Source of the DNA: Aureococcus anophagefferens
Lineage: Eukaryota; Sar; Pelagophyceae; Pelagomonadales; Pelagomonadaceae
DNA length: 64,000 nt
NCBI RefSeq assembly: GCF_000186865.1
Contig: NW_008705566.1
Location: forward strand, 1,478,650 to 1,542,649
Reading direction: 5' to 3'
Of this stretch, positions 1-9,292 are shown piece by piece. Both the position numbers and the translations under genes were made by a program. The stretch's first letter is position 1. Each line of letters starts with the position of its first letter. Below the pieces are notes generated by a model, which worked only from the letters and a program-made list of their open reading frames with translations, was not told the origin of the DNA and searched no databases.

Positions 1-456
1 CTGCCCGCGCCGCGGGGCGCGGGGCTCTGCACGCCCGCGTCGCACCACCGCGCGGGCGGCGCCGAGGACGCCTGGCCGCGCGCCGCGGAGCTCGCGGCCG
101 CGCTCCGCGCGCTCGACGCCATCGAGGTCGTCGGCCTCGTGGAGCACTACGAGGCGAGCCTGTGCCTCTTCGCCTACTTCGCGCTCGGCGCGCTGCCGGC
201 GGACTGCGCCTGCGACGCCGCGGCCGACGTCACGCGCGCGCGCCACGGCGTCCCCGACTACGAGGCGGAGCGCCTCCCCGGCGACGTCGTCGCGCGCATC
301 GACGCGGTCACGGCCATGGACCGCGCGCTCTACGACCGCGGCCAGGAGCGCTTCTTCAAGCACGTCCGCCAGGTCGAGCGCGCCGCGGGCGCGCGCGTCC
401 TCTGCGGCACGACGCGGCGCATGCCCAGCCCCCTCGCGGGTCGGCGGCGCTCCTAG
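1..456 (+). CDS. C-terminal part of a sulfotransferase-like protein (5' truncated by window edge)
   Basis: Frame 1 is open from the first base to the TAG at 454-456, giving about 151 residues with no start inside the window, so the gene begins upstream. The segment with VVGLVEHYEASLCLF followed by a histidine/acid-rich stretch and LYDRGQERFFKHV resembles the end of the P-loop sulfotransferase-like proteins common in microalgae, where a 'VGL-x-E-x-Y-x-x-S-L-C-L' strand precedes a terminal helix. That assignment rests on motif resemblance only. The 3' end lies eight bases from the stop of the convergent gene at 465-1229. The catalytic P-loop would lie outside the window and cannot be checked. 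Confidence 0.5.
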   Translation: MPAPRGAGLCTPASHHRAGGAEDAWPRAAELAAALRALDAIEVVGLVEHYEASLCLFAYFALGALPADCACDAAADVTRARHGVPDYEAERLPGDVVARIDAVTAMDRALYDRGQERFFKHVRQVERAAGARVLCGTTRRMPSPLAGRRRS

Positions 457-464
457 TCCCGCCG

Positions 465-1229
465 TTACCTCAGCGCGCGGGACTGGCGCAGGACCTGGGC
501 GATGAGGGACCGGCAGAGGAGGCACTCGTCGTAGACGAGGGCGTCCTTCGCCGGGTCGCCGGACTTGATGACGCAGACCATGAGGACGCAGTCGCCGACG
601 CGCCAGAGCAGCGTCCGCGTCTCGTCGCCGTCGTCGTCGAAGGACATGTGGAGCGTCGGCGCGTCGCGCTCGTAGTCGAGGATGCGGTCCGCGGACATGA
701 AGAGGTACTTGGACGCCGCCAGCAGCGAGAGCTGGTCGATCTCCGCGCCGCCGCTCTGGTCCACGTTGTCCTCGGAGATGAGCGCCGTGTGGAGCACGCG
801 GCCGTCGCTCCCGAGCCGGTGGAGCACGGACCGCACGCTCTGCTTCACCACGGGCCCGATCATCGCGCCGAAGCCGTGGAAGTCCTTGAGGTGCTGCGCG
901 CGGCCGCCCAACGGCGCGCCGTCGCCGCTGTACTCCTCGACGAACGCGAGCAGGATCTCGCACGCGATGAGGCGGCCGAAGCTCGCCGTGTCGTTGCGGT
1001 CGTGGACGAGCGCGCAGGACACGCGCGCGACCTCGTCGCGCACCATGGTGATGGCCATGGAGCTCATCTCGATGTAGGTCGGGTGCATGGCCGTCGTCTG
1101 CGTCGCGAACTCCGTCATCGCCGTCAGCAGCGACCCCAGGAGCCGCGGCTGGGCCACGGCCTGGCCGTACTCCTTGGCGAAGAGCACGAGGCCGCTCGGC
1201 GCGAGCAGGATCACGTTGCGCAGCGTCAT
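465..1229 (-). CDS. Tandem longin-like domain protein (hypothetical)
   Basis: This is a 254-residue intronless reading frame with an ATG start. The N-terminal ~110 residues (ILLAPSGLVLFAKEY, then a long helix with FGRLIACEILLAFVEEY) look like a longin/roadblock alpha-beta fold. Residues 125-250 form a second similar unit (FGAMIGPVVKQSVRSVL ... GDCVLMVCVIKSGD). Tandem longin domains are typical of trafficking or Rab-exchange subunits such as the Mon1/Ccz1 class. I cannot place it in a named family, so this is a fold-level inference. No signal peptide or membrane segment is visible. It is divergent from the aminotransferase gene at 1385, with a 155-bp shared upstream region containing T-rich tracts. 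Confidence 0.6.
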   Translation of the reverse strand: MTLRNVILLAPSGLVLFAKEYGQAVAQPRLLGSLLTAMTEFATQTTAMHPTYIEMSSMAITMVRDEVARVSCALVHDRNDTASFGRLIACEILLAFVEEYSGDGAPLGGRAQHLKDFHGFGAMIGPVVKQSVRSVLHRLGSDGRVLHTALISEDNVDQSGGAEIDQLSLLAASKYLFMSADRILDYERDAPTLHMSFDDDGDETRTLLWRVGDCVLMVCVIKSGDPAKDALVYDECLLCRSLIAQVLRQSRALR

Positions 1230-1384
1230 TTTGTGAATGAGGCGTTGGGTTCACGCGCGAGAACCTGCCATGCTCAGGCGCGAGCGGATGGCACCATGCT
1301 CCTCACCACTTTTTTTATCGACTTTTTTCTTGCAGTTTTTGCGAGCGCAATGGCTGTGGCAATCGAGCTCTGAGGCTGCCAACG

Positions 1385-2755
1385 ATGCGCTCGCTCCGCA
1401 TGACGCGAGCCATCTCGGCGTCGCAGCCATGCACCACACCCACACGCGCCTTCTCCGGCTACAAGGGCTTCGGCAGCTTCCACTCCGAGGACGTCGAGGA
1501 GCTCGTGGCGCAGGCCTGCGCGCCGGGCTGGCAGGCGCCGAGCGCGCCACCGCTCGTCGCCGCGGCCGCCGCGAGCCCGATCGCCGACGACATGCGCGCC
1601 AACTTCCTGCTGGACGACGCCTGGACCTTCGTCAACCACGGCGCCTTCGGCGCGCCGTGCAAGACGGCCTTCGACGCCGCGGCGGCGTGGCGGCGCCACG
1701 CGGAGCTGCAGCCGCTGCGCTTCGTCGACCGCGAGCTCTTCCCGCACCTCGTCGCGTCGCTGAAGGCGCTCGGCGACGTGCTGCGGCTGTCGCCGCGGGA
1801 CCTGGCGCTCGCGCCGAACGCGACGGCCGCGCTCAACGTCGCCGTGCCCGCGGCGGCCGCCGCGAGAGGCCTCGGCCCGGGCGCGGGCCTGCTCCTGCTC
1901 GACTGCGGCTACGGCTCCGTCCGGACGTTGGCGGCCAAGGTCTGCGCCGCGCGGGGCGCCGAGCTCGTCGAGGTGGGAGTTCTCGACGACGTCGCGGCGC
2001 GCGGCTCCGCGGAAGGCGTGGCGGAGCTCGTAGAACGCGCGTTGGAGACCAACAACATCCGCGTCGCCGTTTTCGACCACTACACTTCCAATTCCGCCCT
2101 GCGTCTACCGGTCGCGGAGCTCGCGGCGCTCTGCCGGGCGCGCGGCGTCGCCGTCGTCGTCGACGGCGCGCACAGTCTAGGTTCGGCGCCGCTCGACGTC
2201 GCCGACATCGGCGCGGACTACTTCTGCGGCAACCTCCACAAGTGGTACTGCTCGCCGCGGGGCAGCGGCTTCCTCTGGGTCCGGGACCGCGAAAGCGTCG
2301 TCGAGCCGCTGGTGGTGTCGCACGGCTACGGGAGGGGCTTCGCGAGCGATTTCATATGGACGGGCGCGGGCGACTACGGCGCGCCGTTGGCGCTGCCGGC
2401 GTTGGTGGATTGGTGGGCGCAGGTCGGCGGTTTGGAAGCGCACATGGACCGCAACGCGGCGCTCCTCGCCGACGCGACAGAAACGCTGGTCGCGGCGTGG
2501 CGAACGGAGACGCTCGTCGACGCGGCGAGCTCCGCGCCGTCGATGGCGCTCGTGCGCCTGCCGGGCCCGCGGACGGGCGACAGGACGTCGATCGACGGCA
2601 AGGCGGCCCAGGACGCGCTCCACTTCCGGCACGGCGTCGAGTGCCCCGTGAAGACCGTCGGCGGCGAGCTCTACGCGCGCGTGAGCGCCGCGCCCTACAA
2701 TCGACTCGGCGACTACGAGCGCCTCGCGGAGGCCGCTTTAAATTTAAGGTCGTAG
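1385..2755 (+). CDS. PLP-dependent class V aminotransferase / isopenicillin-N epimerase-like
   Basis: The protein has 456 residues in a single exon. It carries the class V fold-type I signatures: WTFVNHGAFGAPC near residue 85, LALAPNATAALNVAV, VAVFDHYTSNSALRLPV, VVVVDGAHSLGSAPLD (the PLP-contacting Asp in the DGAHS strand) and NLHKWYCSPRGSGFLWV, whose lysine is the expected Schiff-base residue. This arrangement matches the isopenicillin N epimerase-like / cysteine desulfurase-like group. The substrate cannot be read from sequence. The first ~75 residues, rich in Arg, Ser and Thr and then Ala, precede the conserved domain and may be an organelle presequence. The stop codon overlaps the stop region of the convergent phosphoesterase gene by 12 bases. 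Confidence 0.85.
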   Translation: MRSLRMTRAISASQPCTTPTRAFSGYKGFGSFHSEDVEELVAQACAPGWQAPSAPPLVAAAAASPIADDMRANFLLDDAWTFVNHGAFGAPCKTAFDAAAAWRRHAELQPLRFVDRELFPHLVASLKALGDVLRLSPRDLALAPNATAALNVAVPAAAAARGLGPGAGLLLLDCGYGSVRTLAAKVCAARGAELVEVGVLDDVAARGSAEGVAELVERALETNNIRVAVFDHYTSNSALRLPVAELAALCRARGVAVVVDGAHSLGSAPLDVADIGADYFCGNLHKWYCSPRGSGFLWVRDRESVVEPLVVSHGYGRGFASDFIWTGAGDYGAPLALPALVDWWAQVGGLEAHMDRNAALLADATETLVAAWRTETLVDAASSAPSMALVRLPGPRTGDRTSIDGKAAQDALHFRHGVECPVKTVGGELYARVSAAPYNRLGDYERLAEAALNLRS

Positions 2756-4432
2756 GTCGTACTCGACCTTGCGCCCGTCGCCGCGCGAGAAGAGGAACCC
2801 GCCGTCGCAGCGGGCCTTGCACCACCAGCCGTCGGCGTCGACCGTGCCGAGGACGTCGTCCGCGTCCGCGTCGTCGCCGGGCGCGGGGACCCGGACCTCG
2901 TAGCTCGTCCCGTCCGCGCGCGACCCGACGACGCGCGTCGCCGTGCGCTCGACGTCGTCGCCCTCGAAGGTCGCGACGACCAGACTCGCGCCGCGCTTGT
3001 CCGGCGCGGCGACGTCCGCGAAGGACGTGTCGGCCATGACGACCTCGACGCCGCCGTCCGCCGCTCGCAGCAGCGCGGGCGAGTCGCCGACGGGCCGGTG
3101 GCCGACGACGACGCGGCGCACGCCGGAGCGCCGGAGCCAGGCGTGGACCGCCGGGTCGCGCGCGTCCGACGTGTACTTCGTCGACGCCTCGAACGCGCGC
3201 GCGTTGTAGGCGCCCGTCGACGCGCCCTCGCGGACCGCGGCCCAGATCCGCGCGCGTCTTGAGATTGCCGAATGAGAATCCACATTTCCCCCGTCGGCGT
3301 AGCAGTTGGACACGACGGACCGGCCCCAGACGGCGCAGCGGTTCTGCAGCGCGAGGAGGCACTCGCCGCCGCGCGAGCCGTCGGCGGCGAACGTCGGCCG
3401 CGCGAGGTGGTCCGCGAGGCCCCACGCGAGGAGCGCGTTGAGGTCGCGGACCCAGGCGTCGACGTCGCGCTCGGACATGAAACTCTTCGTCGGCGGGAAG
3501 CCCGCGTCGCCGCGCCTCCCGACGCGGAATCGCGTGTGTTTCTCGGGGACGAAGCCCGCGGTCTGCGCGTCGACCTGGGCAGCACAAGAGTGATTCAACG
3601 TCGCTTCAACGTGAGTGTTCCGCGCGCGCGCGTTACGGAAACCACATCCACGCTTCGAGACCGTTCCGAGAGATGATCGCTTGTCCAAAAGTCAGCCGAA
3701 ACGAGTGGGAAAATGGCCGAGATCGGAGCCTTTGAAGTTGGGAATTTCGCTCTCTTTTCCTGCCCTGGCGTCGACGGCGCCGTGGACGAAGAGCGTCGAG
3801 CCGAACCGCGCCGCGACGGACGCGCGCTCGAGGTAGGCGCGGAGCGCGCCGCCGGGGAGCACCTCGCCGACGCACGAGTCGACGACGTCGTCGTCCGTTA
3901 TGTGTTCCTCGTTCCGGAGCGTCGCGAGCTCCGCCCTCCGGAACTCGAAGGTCCCGGGGCAGCCGAGCGTGTGCTCGAGCATCCACCGGAGCCGGTTCGC
4001 CCGCGAGTCGTCGAGGCGCTTCGACTTCAGGTAGTCCGCGAGCCGGGGCGCGGCGTCGTCCCAGTGCGGCCCGGGCACGGCCTCCGGCGGCGTCGCGAGC
4101 GCCTCCGGCGACAGCTCCGCCGTGTAGCGGAGCTTGTTCAGGTCGCGGTTGCCGACGAGCAGGGCGACGCGGTCCCGGCCGTAGCGGTCGCTCAGGTCCG
4201 CGAGCATGCGGCAGAGGCGCACGTCGCCGTCGCCCTTGTCGACCGCGTCGCCGCCGAAGACGAATCGGCAGCCGTCGTCCGCGAAGCGCAGCACCGTCTC
4301 CGCGTCGTCGTCGAAGCGCAGCACGCCCGACGCGCGCACGTAGCGGCGGAAGTAGTCGAGGTTGCCCTCGACGTCCGTCACGTAGCCGATGCGCACCGGC
4401 GGCGGCGCCAGGGCCGCCGCCAAGGAGGCCAT
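2744..4432 (-). CDS. Calcineurin-like metallophosphoesterase, two exons (4432-3776 and 3574-2744)
   Basis: Exon 1 starts at the ATG at 4432-4430 and carries the metallophosphoesterase core in order: a TDVEGN strand (D-x-E in place of the usual D-x-H), FVFGGDAVDKGDGD, LVGNRD and FVHGAVD. Exon 2 continues in frame and supplies the later VVGHRPVGDSP histidine motif, so both exons are needed for a complete active site. Joining at 3776/3574 gives about 495 residues and keeps codon phase 0 with consensus GT...AG. The C-terminal ~70 residues (GWWCKARCDGGFLFS) look like an SH3-like strand. The 201-nt intron contains a 193-bp introner-type element and is described separately. Substrate unknown; relatives hydrolyse phosphoproteins or dinucleotides. 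The gene overlaps the convergent aminotransferase by 12 bp. Confidence 0.85.
3575..3767 (-). mobile_element. Introner element (intron-generating non-autonomous DNA transposon)
   Basis: This 193-bp insertion is flanked by identical 8-bp direct repeats GCGTCGAC at 3567-3574 and 3768-3775. Its ends are imperfect terminal inverted repeats: CTGGGCAGCACAAGAG at 3575-3590, and the reverse complement of 3752-3767, CAGGGCAGGAAAAGAG, which match at 13 of 16 positions. Read on the gene's strand, the 5' splice site GT comes from the target-site duplication (GTCGACGC) and the 3' splice site AG comes from the element's own terminus (CTGCCCAG). Removal therefore leaves exactly one copy of the target site and restores the reading frame. 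The interior is less GC-rich than the flanking exons. No open frame is present, so the element is non-autonomous. Confidence 0.88.
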
Positions 4433-4882
4433 GCAGAGCGCCCGCCACCAAATTTTGCCAATTCCCGCGGCGGCGTCGCTTTGCGTTTGCGTCACCACCG
4501 CTTCGCTGCGCAAGGGTGCGACGTCTCTAGCTCCGCGACAGCGTCGTTGCCGGCGCAGGAGGGCGCGATGACGAGGACGACGAGGCTCGGACGCGAAGTT
4601 GATGCTCTGTTGCCGCTCGCGAGCCGATCGTGAAGCGATCGCGAATCGCGCTGCATCCGCAGCGGCAACGCTTGCCTCGGCCCACCGGATCGCTTGCCGG
4701 ACGTCGTCTCGACCACCACCCGAACCGCCTTCGACGCGCCGGGGAGCGCGCTCGCCAGCGTCGCCGCCAGCGCCGCGCAACCAGCGCCAGCCCCAGGTTC
4801 CGCGACCCGGCAGCGCTGCGCGTCGCCGGAAGTGTGCCGCTTTTCGGCTTCGCGTCCCGAAGCGCTTTTCAAGGCACAAAAA
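4433..4882. promoter_or_regulatory. Divergent intergenic region, phosphoesterase / MYB
   Basis: These 450 bases separate two head-to-head genes and should hold both promoters and 5' UTRs. Purine-rich and GCGA-rich stretches and a short CGATCGTGAAGCGATCGCG inverted motif near 4625-4650 are visible. I see no TATA box, no RNA gene and no convincing coding frame, although the MYB frame is open upstream to an ATG at 4694. Confidence 0.4.
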
Positions 4883-6232
4883 ATGGAGATGCCGGCGGCG
4901 CCGCCGGCCGAGGGCGCGCCCCCGGTCATGTACATGGAGCCCGGCGGCGGCATGGCGGGGCTCATGCAGGCCGTGAACTCCGGGGAGGACAAGCGCGCGC
5001 GGCCGCGGAAGCCGTCGATCGGGGGCAAGTGGAGCGACGAGGAGGACAAGCGGCTGCTGCAGATCGTCGAGGAGAACGGCGCGAAGAAGTGGAAGCGCGT
5101 GGCCGAGCTGCTGGGGAGCGTGCGCACGGACATCCAGTGCCTGCACCGCTGGACCAAGGTCATCAAGCCGGGCCTCAACAAGGGCCCGTGGTCGGCCGAG
5201 GAGGACGAGGTCGTCAAGTCGAACGTGATGAAGATGCAGAGCGAGTCCAACGAGGGCGTCGTCAAGTGGGCGGAGATCGCCAAGATCCTCAAGGGGCGCC
5301 TGGGCAAGCAGTGCCGCGAGCGGTGGTTCAACCACCTCGACCCGACGATAAAAAAGGGCGAGTGGGAGCCGCACGAGAACCGGACGCTCTTCGACCTCCA
5401 GCAGCAGTACGGCAACCGCTGGTGCGAGATCGCCAAGGCGCTGCCGGGGCGGTCCGAGAACGCCATCAAGAACCGCTGGAACTCGTCCGCGATGAAGCGC
5501 TACATCCAGACGGCCAAGCTCGACGGCATGGTCTGCCCCCACGGCCCGGCGCCGCCCAAGGCCGGCGCGCCGCGCGGGCCCGACGCGCGGGCCCTGGCCC
5601 ACTTCGGCGGCGGGCGGCCCCAGCCCTACGCCGTGCGCCACGAGGACCTCCGGGCCATCGCCGACGGCGACTTCGACCAGCTCGCGGCGGTGCTCGCGAA
5701 CCCGACGGTCTTCCCCAAGCTCCAGCCCCAGCTCATCTCCATGATGCTCGGCCAGGTCATGCTCAGCGCGCCCCAGGCGGACCGCCTCAAGGCCGTCTGC
5801 GCCGCGCGGCTCCGCGCGGACTCGGCGGCCTACGGCGCCGCGCTGCCCCAGGTCGAGGGCCAGCTCGACCACGTCATCCGCGCGCGGACCGCCGCAAGCC
5901 CGAGCCCGCGCCCGCCGCCGTCCCTCGGCGGCGGCTCGCCGGGCGCGACGCTCCGCGACGGCGGCGTCGTCGTCGCCGCGGATCCGGCGCCGACCGCGGC
6001 CAAGGCCCCGGCGGGCGGCGCGCCGCCGCCCGTCGCCCAGGTCGCCGAGACGGTGGGCGTCGTCCGCGCCCACCCGGGCACGGCGCCCGTCGTCGTCGGC
6101 GTCGTGCCCGCCGCGCCCGCGCCCGCGGCCGCGCCGCGCGACGGCGGCGGCGACGCGTCGCCCGCGGACGACCCGCCGCCGGCGCCACCCGCCGAGGCGG
6201 ACGCCGACGCCGCCGCCGACCCGGCCCAGTGA
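4883..6232 (+). CDS. Three-repeat (R1R2R3) MYB transcription factor
   Basis: With the ATG at 4883 the protein has 449 residues. An in-frame ATG at 4694 would add 63 residues that look like untranslated sequence, so the shorter start is preferred. Three MYB repeats lie at roughly residues 48-98 ([14 protein letters not shown]...RWTKV), 100-157 ([12 protein letters not shown]...CRERWFNHL) and 158-210 ([13 protein letters not shown]...IKNRWNSS), each with spaced tryptophans and a recognition helix. R2 carries a short insertion (SESNEGV) between helices. The rest is Pro/Ala-rich and disordered. 3R-MYB proteins act in the nucleus and, in plants and animals, control G2/M genes; that role here is inferred from family. 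Confidence 0.92.
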   Translation: MEMPAAPPAEGAPPVMYMEPGGGMAGLMQAVNSGEDKRARPRKPSIGGKWSDEEDKRLLQIVEENGAKKWKRVAELLGSVRTDIQCLHRWTKVIKPGLNKGPWSAEEDEVVKSNVMKMQSESNEGVVKWAEIAKILKGRLGKQCRERWFNHLDPTIKKGEWEPHENRTLFDLQQQYGNRWCEIAKALPGRSENAIKNRWNSSAMKRYIQTAKLDGMVCPHGPAPPKAGAPRGPDARALAHFGGGRPQPYAVRHEDLRAIADGDFDQLAAVLANPTVFPKLQPQLISMMLGQVMLSAPQADRLKAVCAARLRADSAAYGAALPQVEGQLDHVIRARTAASPSPRPPPSLGGGSPGATLRDGGVVVAADPAPTAAKAPAGGAPPPVAQVAETVGVVRAHPGTAPVVVGVVPAAPAPAAAPRDGGGDASPADDPPPAPPAEADADAAADPAQ

Positions 6233-6377
6233 GGCTCCAGGCTTTGTGTGTCCGCGAGCAATTCATACGCGCGCCTTTTAATTATCCTGAGGTTGTCGAT
6301 GCCTGCAGCTTTGGCGGGGCTGCCTCACGCGTCGTGGATCTGGACCGTGATGCTGCGCGTTTAGGAAGTTCGCAACG

Positions 6378-7835
6378 ATGCGCTGCCCGCGGGCCGTGGC
6401 GAAGCCCTGCGTCGAATGCCTCGCCGCCGTCATCGTCGTCGCCGCCGCGCTGGGCTTCCGCCGCCTGTCGTGCTGCCGCGGGCGCGAGGCCGCTGCGGCG
6501 CGCGACGCGGGGGACGCGGGCGCCGGCGACGAGGCCGTGGCGCGGCTCGCGGCGTTCCTGGACCTCCCCGCGAGCCCGCGCACGCATCCGGCGTCGTCGA
6601 AGCTCGCCGCGCCGTCGCTCCTGGACACGCCGAAATCCGCGCTGCGGCGGCAGCTCAAGAAGCGGCGCCGCGAGGACACGTCGCACTGGGACGAGGTCGT
6701 CAGCTTCGACGGCGGGCGCCGCGCCGCGCGCCCGGCGGAGACGCCCGAGGACGCGGCCGCCCGGCTCACGGTGGAGGCCGTCGAGCTCAAGCGCGCGGGG
6801 AAATACGCCGCGGCGCTCGCGAAGCTCTACGAGGCGAAGCGCGAGGCCGAGCCCGACGGCCCGGTCGTCGAGGAGAAGGCGCCCGAGGCCTGCGACGTCT
6901 GGTCGTTCCAGGAGAAGGCGGTCGCACCAAGGCCGGCTCGGGCCGTCGAGTCGAGCGCGAGCGAGAGCGACGACGACGGCGCCGACGCGCCCTCGAGCCT
7001 CGCGCGGCCCGCGGCCGCGGCGCGCGGCGACGACGACGACGACGATGACGACGACGTCGCGCCGACCTACCGGTCGCCGAGCTCGGCCCAGCGCCGCGTC
7101 GACCGCGCCCCGGAGCCGACGTCCGACGACGACGAGGACGCGGTCGCCCGGCTCAAAACGGAGGCCGTGGAGCTCAAGCGCGCGGGCAAATACGCCGCGG
7201 CGCTCGCGAAGCTCTACGAGGCGAAAGACGACGAGCTCGCGACGCGCGACGACGGCCCGACCGTCGAGGAGAAGGCGCCGGACGACGCGTGGTCCTACCA
7301 GGAGAAGCCCGCCCCGCCGCCGGCCGCGGCCGTCGAGTCGAGCGAGAGCGAGAGCGACGGCGACGACGACGGCGTCGACACGCCCGTGAGCCTCGCGCGG
7401 CCCGCGGCCGCGGCGCGCGCGCCGCCGAGCGACGACGACGAGAGCGACGGCGAAAGCGAGGCGCGCGCCGCCCCTTCCGACGACGACGACCACCTCGAGG
7501 CGTCTTTGTCCGTCTTCGGCCTCGCGGCCGGCGCGGCGCCGCGCCACGACGACCGCGAGGCCATCGACACGCCCAGAAGCCTCGAGCGGCCCCCGGCGCC
7601 GACGACGCCGCGGAGCGGCGGCCGTCCGCGCGTGTCCACGGTGTTGAGCGACGCGGAGGATCCGGACGAGGGGCACGACGTCGTCGACTGCCCGCTGATC
7701 CTGTCCCGGCCCCACGCGGGCGAGGACCACGAGCCCATCGACCACGACCTCGACCTCGACTTCCACGAAGACCAGGCGACGCGCGGCCTGCTCGGGGCGA
7801 ACCTCGCGGCGTCCTTCGCGGAGGTCGTCGGGTAA
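6378..7835 (+). CDS. Acidic, low-complexity repeat protein with a hydrophobic N-terminus (hypothetical)
   Basis: The 485-residue single-exon protein is not recognised. It begins with a hydrophobic segment (CLAAVIVVAAALGF, residues 14-27) that could be a signal anchor. A unit of about 22 residues, AVELKRAGKYAAALAKLYEA, occurs twice (around residues 138 and 268). Each copy is followed by an acidic region with VVEEKAP or TVEEKAP, then W-S-[FY]-QEK. The unit looks like a single TPR-type helical hairpin. Between and after the repeats the protein is dominated by Asp/Glu/Ser clusters (SSSESESD type) interspersed with SLARPAAAAR and SLERP. This is typical of an intrinsically disordered scaffold. No catalytic motif is visible. 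Confidence 0.7.
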   Translation: MRCPRAVAKPCVECLAAVIVVAAALGFRRLSCCRGREAAAARDAGDAGAGDEAVARLAAFLDLPASPRTHPASSKLAAPSLLDTPKSALRRQLKKRRREDTSHWDEVVSFDGGRRAARPAETPEDAAARLTVEAVELKRAGKYAAALAKLYEAKREAEPDGPVVEEKAPEACDVWSFQEKAVAPRPARAVESSASESDDDGADAPSSLARPAAAARGDDDDDDDDDVAPTYRSPSSAQRRVDRAPEPTSDDDEDAVARLKTEAVELKRAGKYAAALAKLYEAKDDELATRDDGPTVEEKAPDDAWSYQEKPAPPPAAAVESSESESDGDDDGVDTPVSLARPAAAARAPPSDDDESDGESEARAAPSDDDDHLEASLSVFGLAAGAAPRHDDREAIDTPRSLERPPAPTTPRSGGRPRVSTVLSDAEDPDEGHDVVDCPLILSRPHAGEDHEPIDHDLDLDFHEDQATRGLLGANLAASFAEVVG

Positions 7836-7884
7836 GGACTGCGCGCGGACCATCGCGCCTCGCCGAGGCTCGCACTATAATATG

Positions 7885-7944
7885 TTTCAGGTTTGGCGCG
7901 GATGCTTTTCAGGTTTAGGCCCGGGAATGATGTTTCTAGGTTTA
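7885..7944 (+). repeat. Left arm of 60-bp inverted repeat flanking the SWIM gene
   Basis: This 60-bp segment is the reverse complement of 9293-9352 at 57 of 60 positions. It contains spaced AGGTTT motifs (7889, 7911, 7938, with a further GGGTTTA at 7967) and the block AGGCCCGGGAATGATGTTTC after complementing. It lies outside both neighbouring coding regions. Confidence 0.9.
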
Positions 7945-8009
7945 AGGATCTCCGCTCGTGCTCTTCGGGTTTAAGAAGTCGTTGCTCGCTTTGAATCGCT
8001 GGGCAGCTG

Positions 8010-9074
8010 ATGGACGACGACGCACCGCTGCCCGCCTTGTCGCCCCTGCCGCGCCGCCCCTTCGGGGAGCGCAACGCGGGGGCCGTCGCCTCGCCCGGGG
8101 CGACGCAGGACTACGACGAGCGCGCGCAGCGCCGCGTCCGGCCCGACGGCGCGCTCGTCGTGCCGGACGGCGCGCTTGCCGCGGCGCGCGAGCGCCGCCC
8201 CTTCGGGCGCGAGACGCAGCCCCCGGAGCAGCCCGCGAGCAGAGTCCAAAAAAAAATGCGCGCTCGGGGCCCCCGTCGTTCGTCGTCCGTCGACCGTCGA
8301 CCGTCGACCGTCGACCGTCGACCGTCGACCGTCGACCGTCGACCGTCGTCCGGCCGTCAGGCGACGGCCCGCGCGCTTGTTGGAATATGAACAGAGAAGG
8401 GAAGGTGGGGGTTCGAATCCCCGCTGTCCCACGCAGGCGCGCGGGCGAGGAGGGCGCGCGCGTGCAGCAGCACGCGGACGAGGAGGCCGTCCAGGCCATG
8501 ATGGACGACTTCGCCGAGTTCGACGACTTCGAGTTCGAGCAGCAGCAGGAGGAGGAGCGCACGGTCGAGCAGCCGCCGCGTTCCTCCTCTCGTCGGCGCA
8601 GTTCCTGCAGATCACGAACAACGGGAAGAAGACGAAGGACAAGTTCACGGCGGCCGACAAAAGGCGCGTCGGCAGCACCCTCAAAGCCTACGCGGAGCTG
8701 GCCTTGAAGGACCCGACGAAGGAGTTCCCGGACGAGACGAAGAACCTCGACTTCGACACGCTCAAGGGCATCGCTTCGTCCTGCTACCACCTCGCGCCGC
8801 TCGCCGGCGCCGACAAGGCCAAGTTCGCCGACGTCGGCTACCAGTGCTCCTGTGCGACCGACCCGTGTCTTTTTTTTTCGCGTACACGACGAACAACCCA
8901 GCCATAGGCCCGCAATTTTGGCACTACGGCAAGTGCAAGCACTCGCTCGGCATGGCCATCCACAAGGGCAAGATCAACATCCCGCCCCGGTGGAACATCA
9001 CGAACATCACCGAGGAGCGCCGCCGCGGCCGGCCCCGCAACGCCAACGGCGGCGGCGCGCTGACCGGCCGCTGA
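8010..9074 (+). CDS. SWIM-type zinc-finger protein, multi-exon
   Basis: Three different frames must be joined. Exon A starts at the ATG at 8010 (MDDDAPLPALSPLP). Exon B, from about 8437 to 8563, is acidic and Gln-rich. Exon C, 8602-8851, encodes FLQITNNGKKTKDK through VGYQCS. Exon D, 8908-9074, encodes the end. A 38-nt intron (8564-8601) joins B and C in phase. A 56-nt intron (8852-8907) joins C and D and creates CSCPQFWHYGKCKH, an exact CxC(x)nCxH SWIM signature, which supports the join strongly. Intron 1 boundaries (about 8250 to 8436) are not resolved; it contains a heptamer satellite and a tRNA-like box. SWIM fingers bind DNA or protein and occur in MULE transposases and domesticated derivatives. 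The gene sits inside a 60-bp inverted repeat. Confidence 0.65.
8288..8349. repeat. Heptamer satellite (CCGTCGA)n
   Basis: About nine tandem copies of CCGTCGA run without interruption inside the first intron of the SWIM gene. Each unit contains the palindrome TCGA. There are no spacers, so it is a simple satellite. Confidence 0.95.
8400..8437 (+). repeat. tRNA 3'-half relic with a B-box
   Basis: GGTTCGAATCC at 8410-8420 is a perfect RNA polymerase III B-box / T-loop sequence. It sits in a four-base-pair GGGG/CCCC stem and is followed by CTGTCCCA, where a tRNA acceptor strand and discriminator would lie. No matching 5' acceptor strand, D-arm or anticodon arm is found in the preceding 90 bases. 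It is therefore best read as a tRNA or SINE remnant, not a working tRNA gene. Confidence 0.45.
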
Positions 9075-9097
9075 TCACTGACCCCGAGCGACGGGCA

Positions 9098-9200
9098 ACC
9101 CTGCAATCCTGCAATCCTGCAACTTGAATCCTGCAATCCTGCAATCCTGCAATTCTGAACTTGAATCCTGCAATCCTGCAATCCTGCAATCCTGCAATTC
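9098..9200. repeat. Octamer minisatellite AATCCTGC with variants
   Basis: The unit AATCCTGC repeats about a dozen times, broken by AACTTG and AATTCTGAACTTG spacers. It lies just downstream of the SWIM gene stop and inside the same inverted repeat. Confidence 0.9.
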
Positions 9201-9292
9201 TATCCGCCGCGGCCGCCCGTCGCACCAGGTCCTTTTTCTTTTCCGATTTTCCCGAATTTTTTCTAAACCTAAAAGCACGACACGTAATTTTC

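Noticed and set aside
4694..4882. Upstream in-frame ATG for the MYB protein
   Set aside because: The extra 63 residues are Ala/Ser-rich without structure and the segment looks like leader sequence. It is kept only as an alternative.
8288..8349. Regular short repeats as a CRISPR-like array
   Set aside because: The 7-bp units are contiguous with no spacers and the genome is eukaryotic.
8409..8437. A functional tRNA gene
   Set aside because: Only a T-arm and possible 3' acceptor strand exist; the 5' acceptor, D-arm and anticodon arm are missing.
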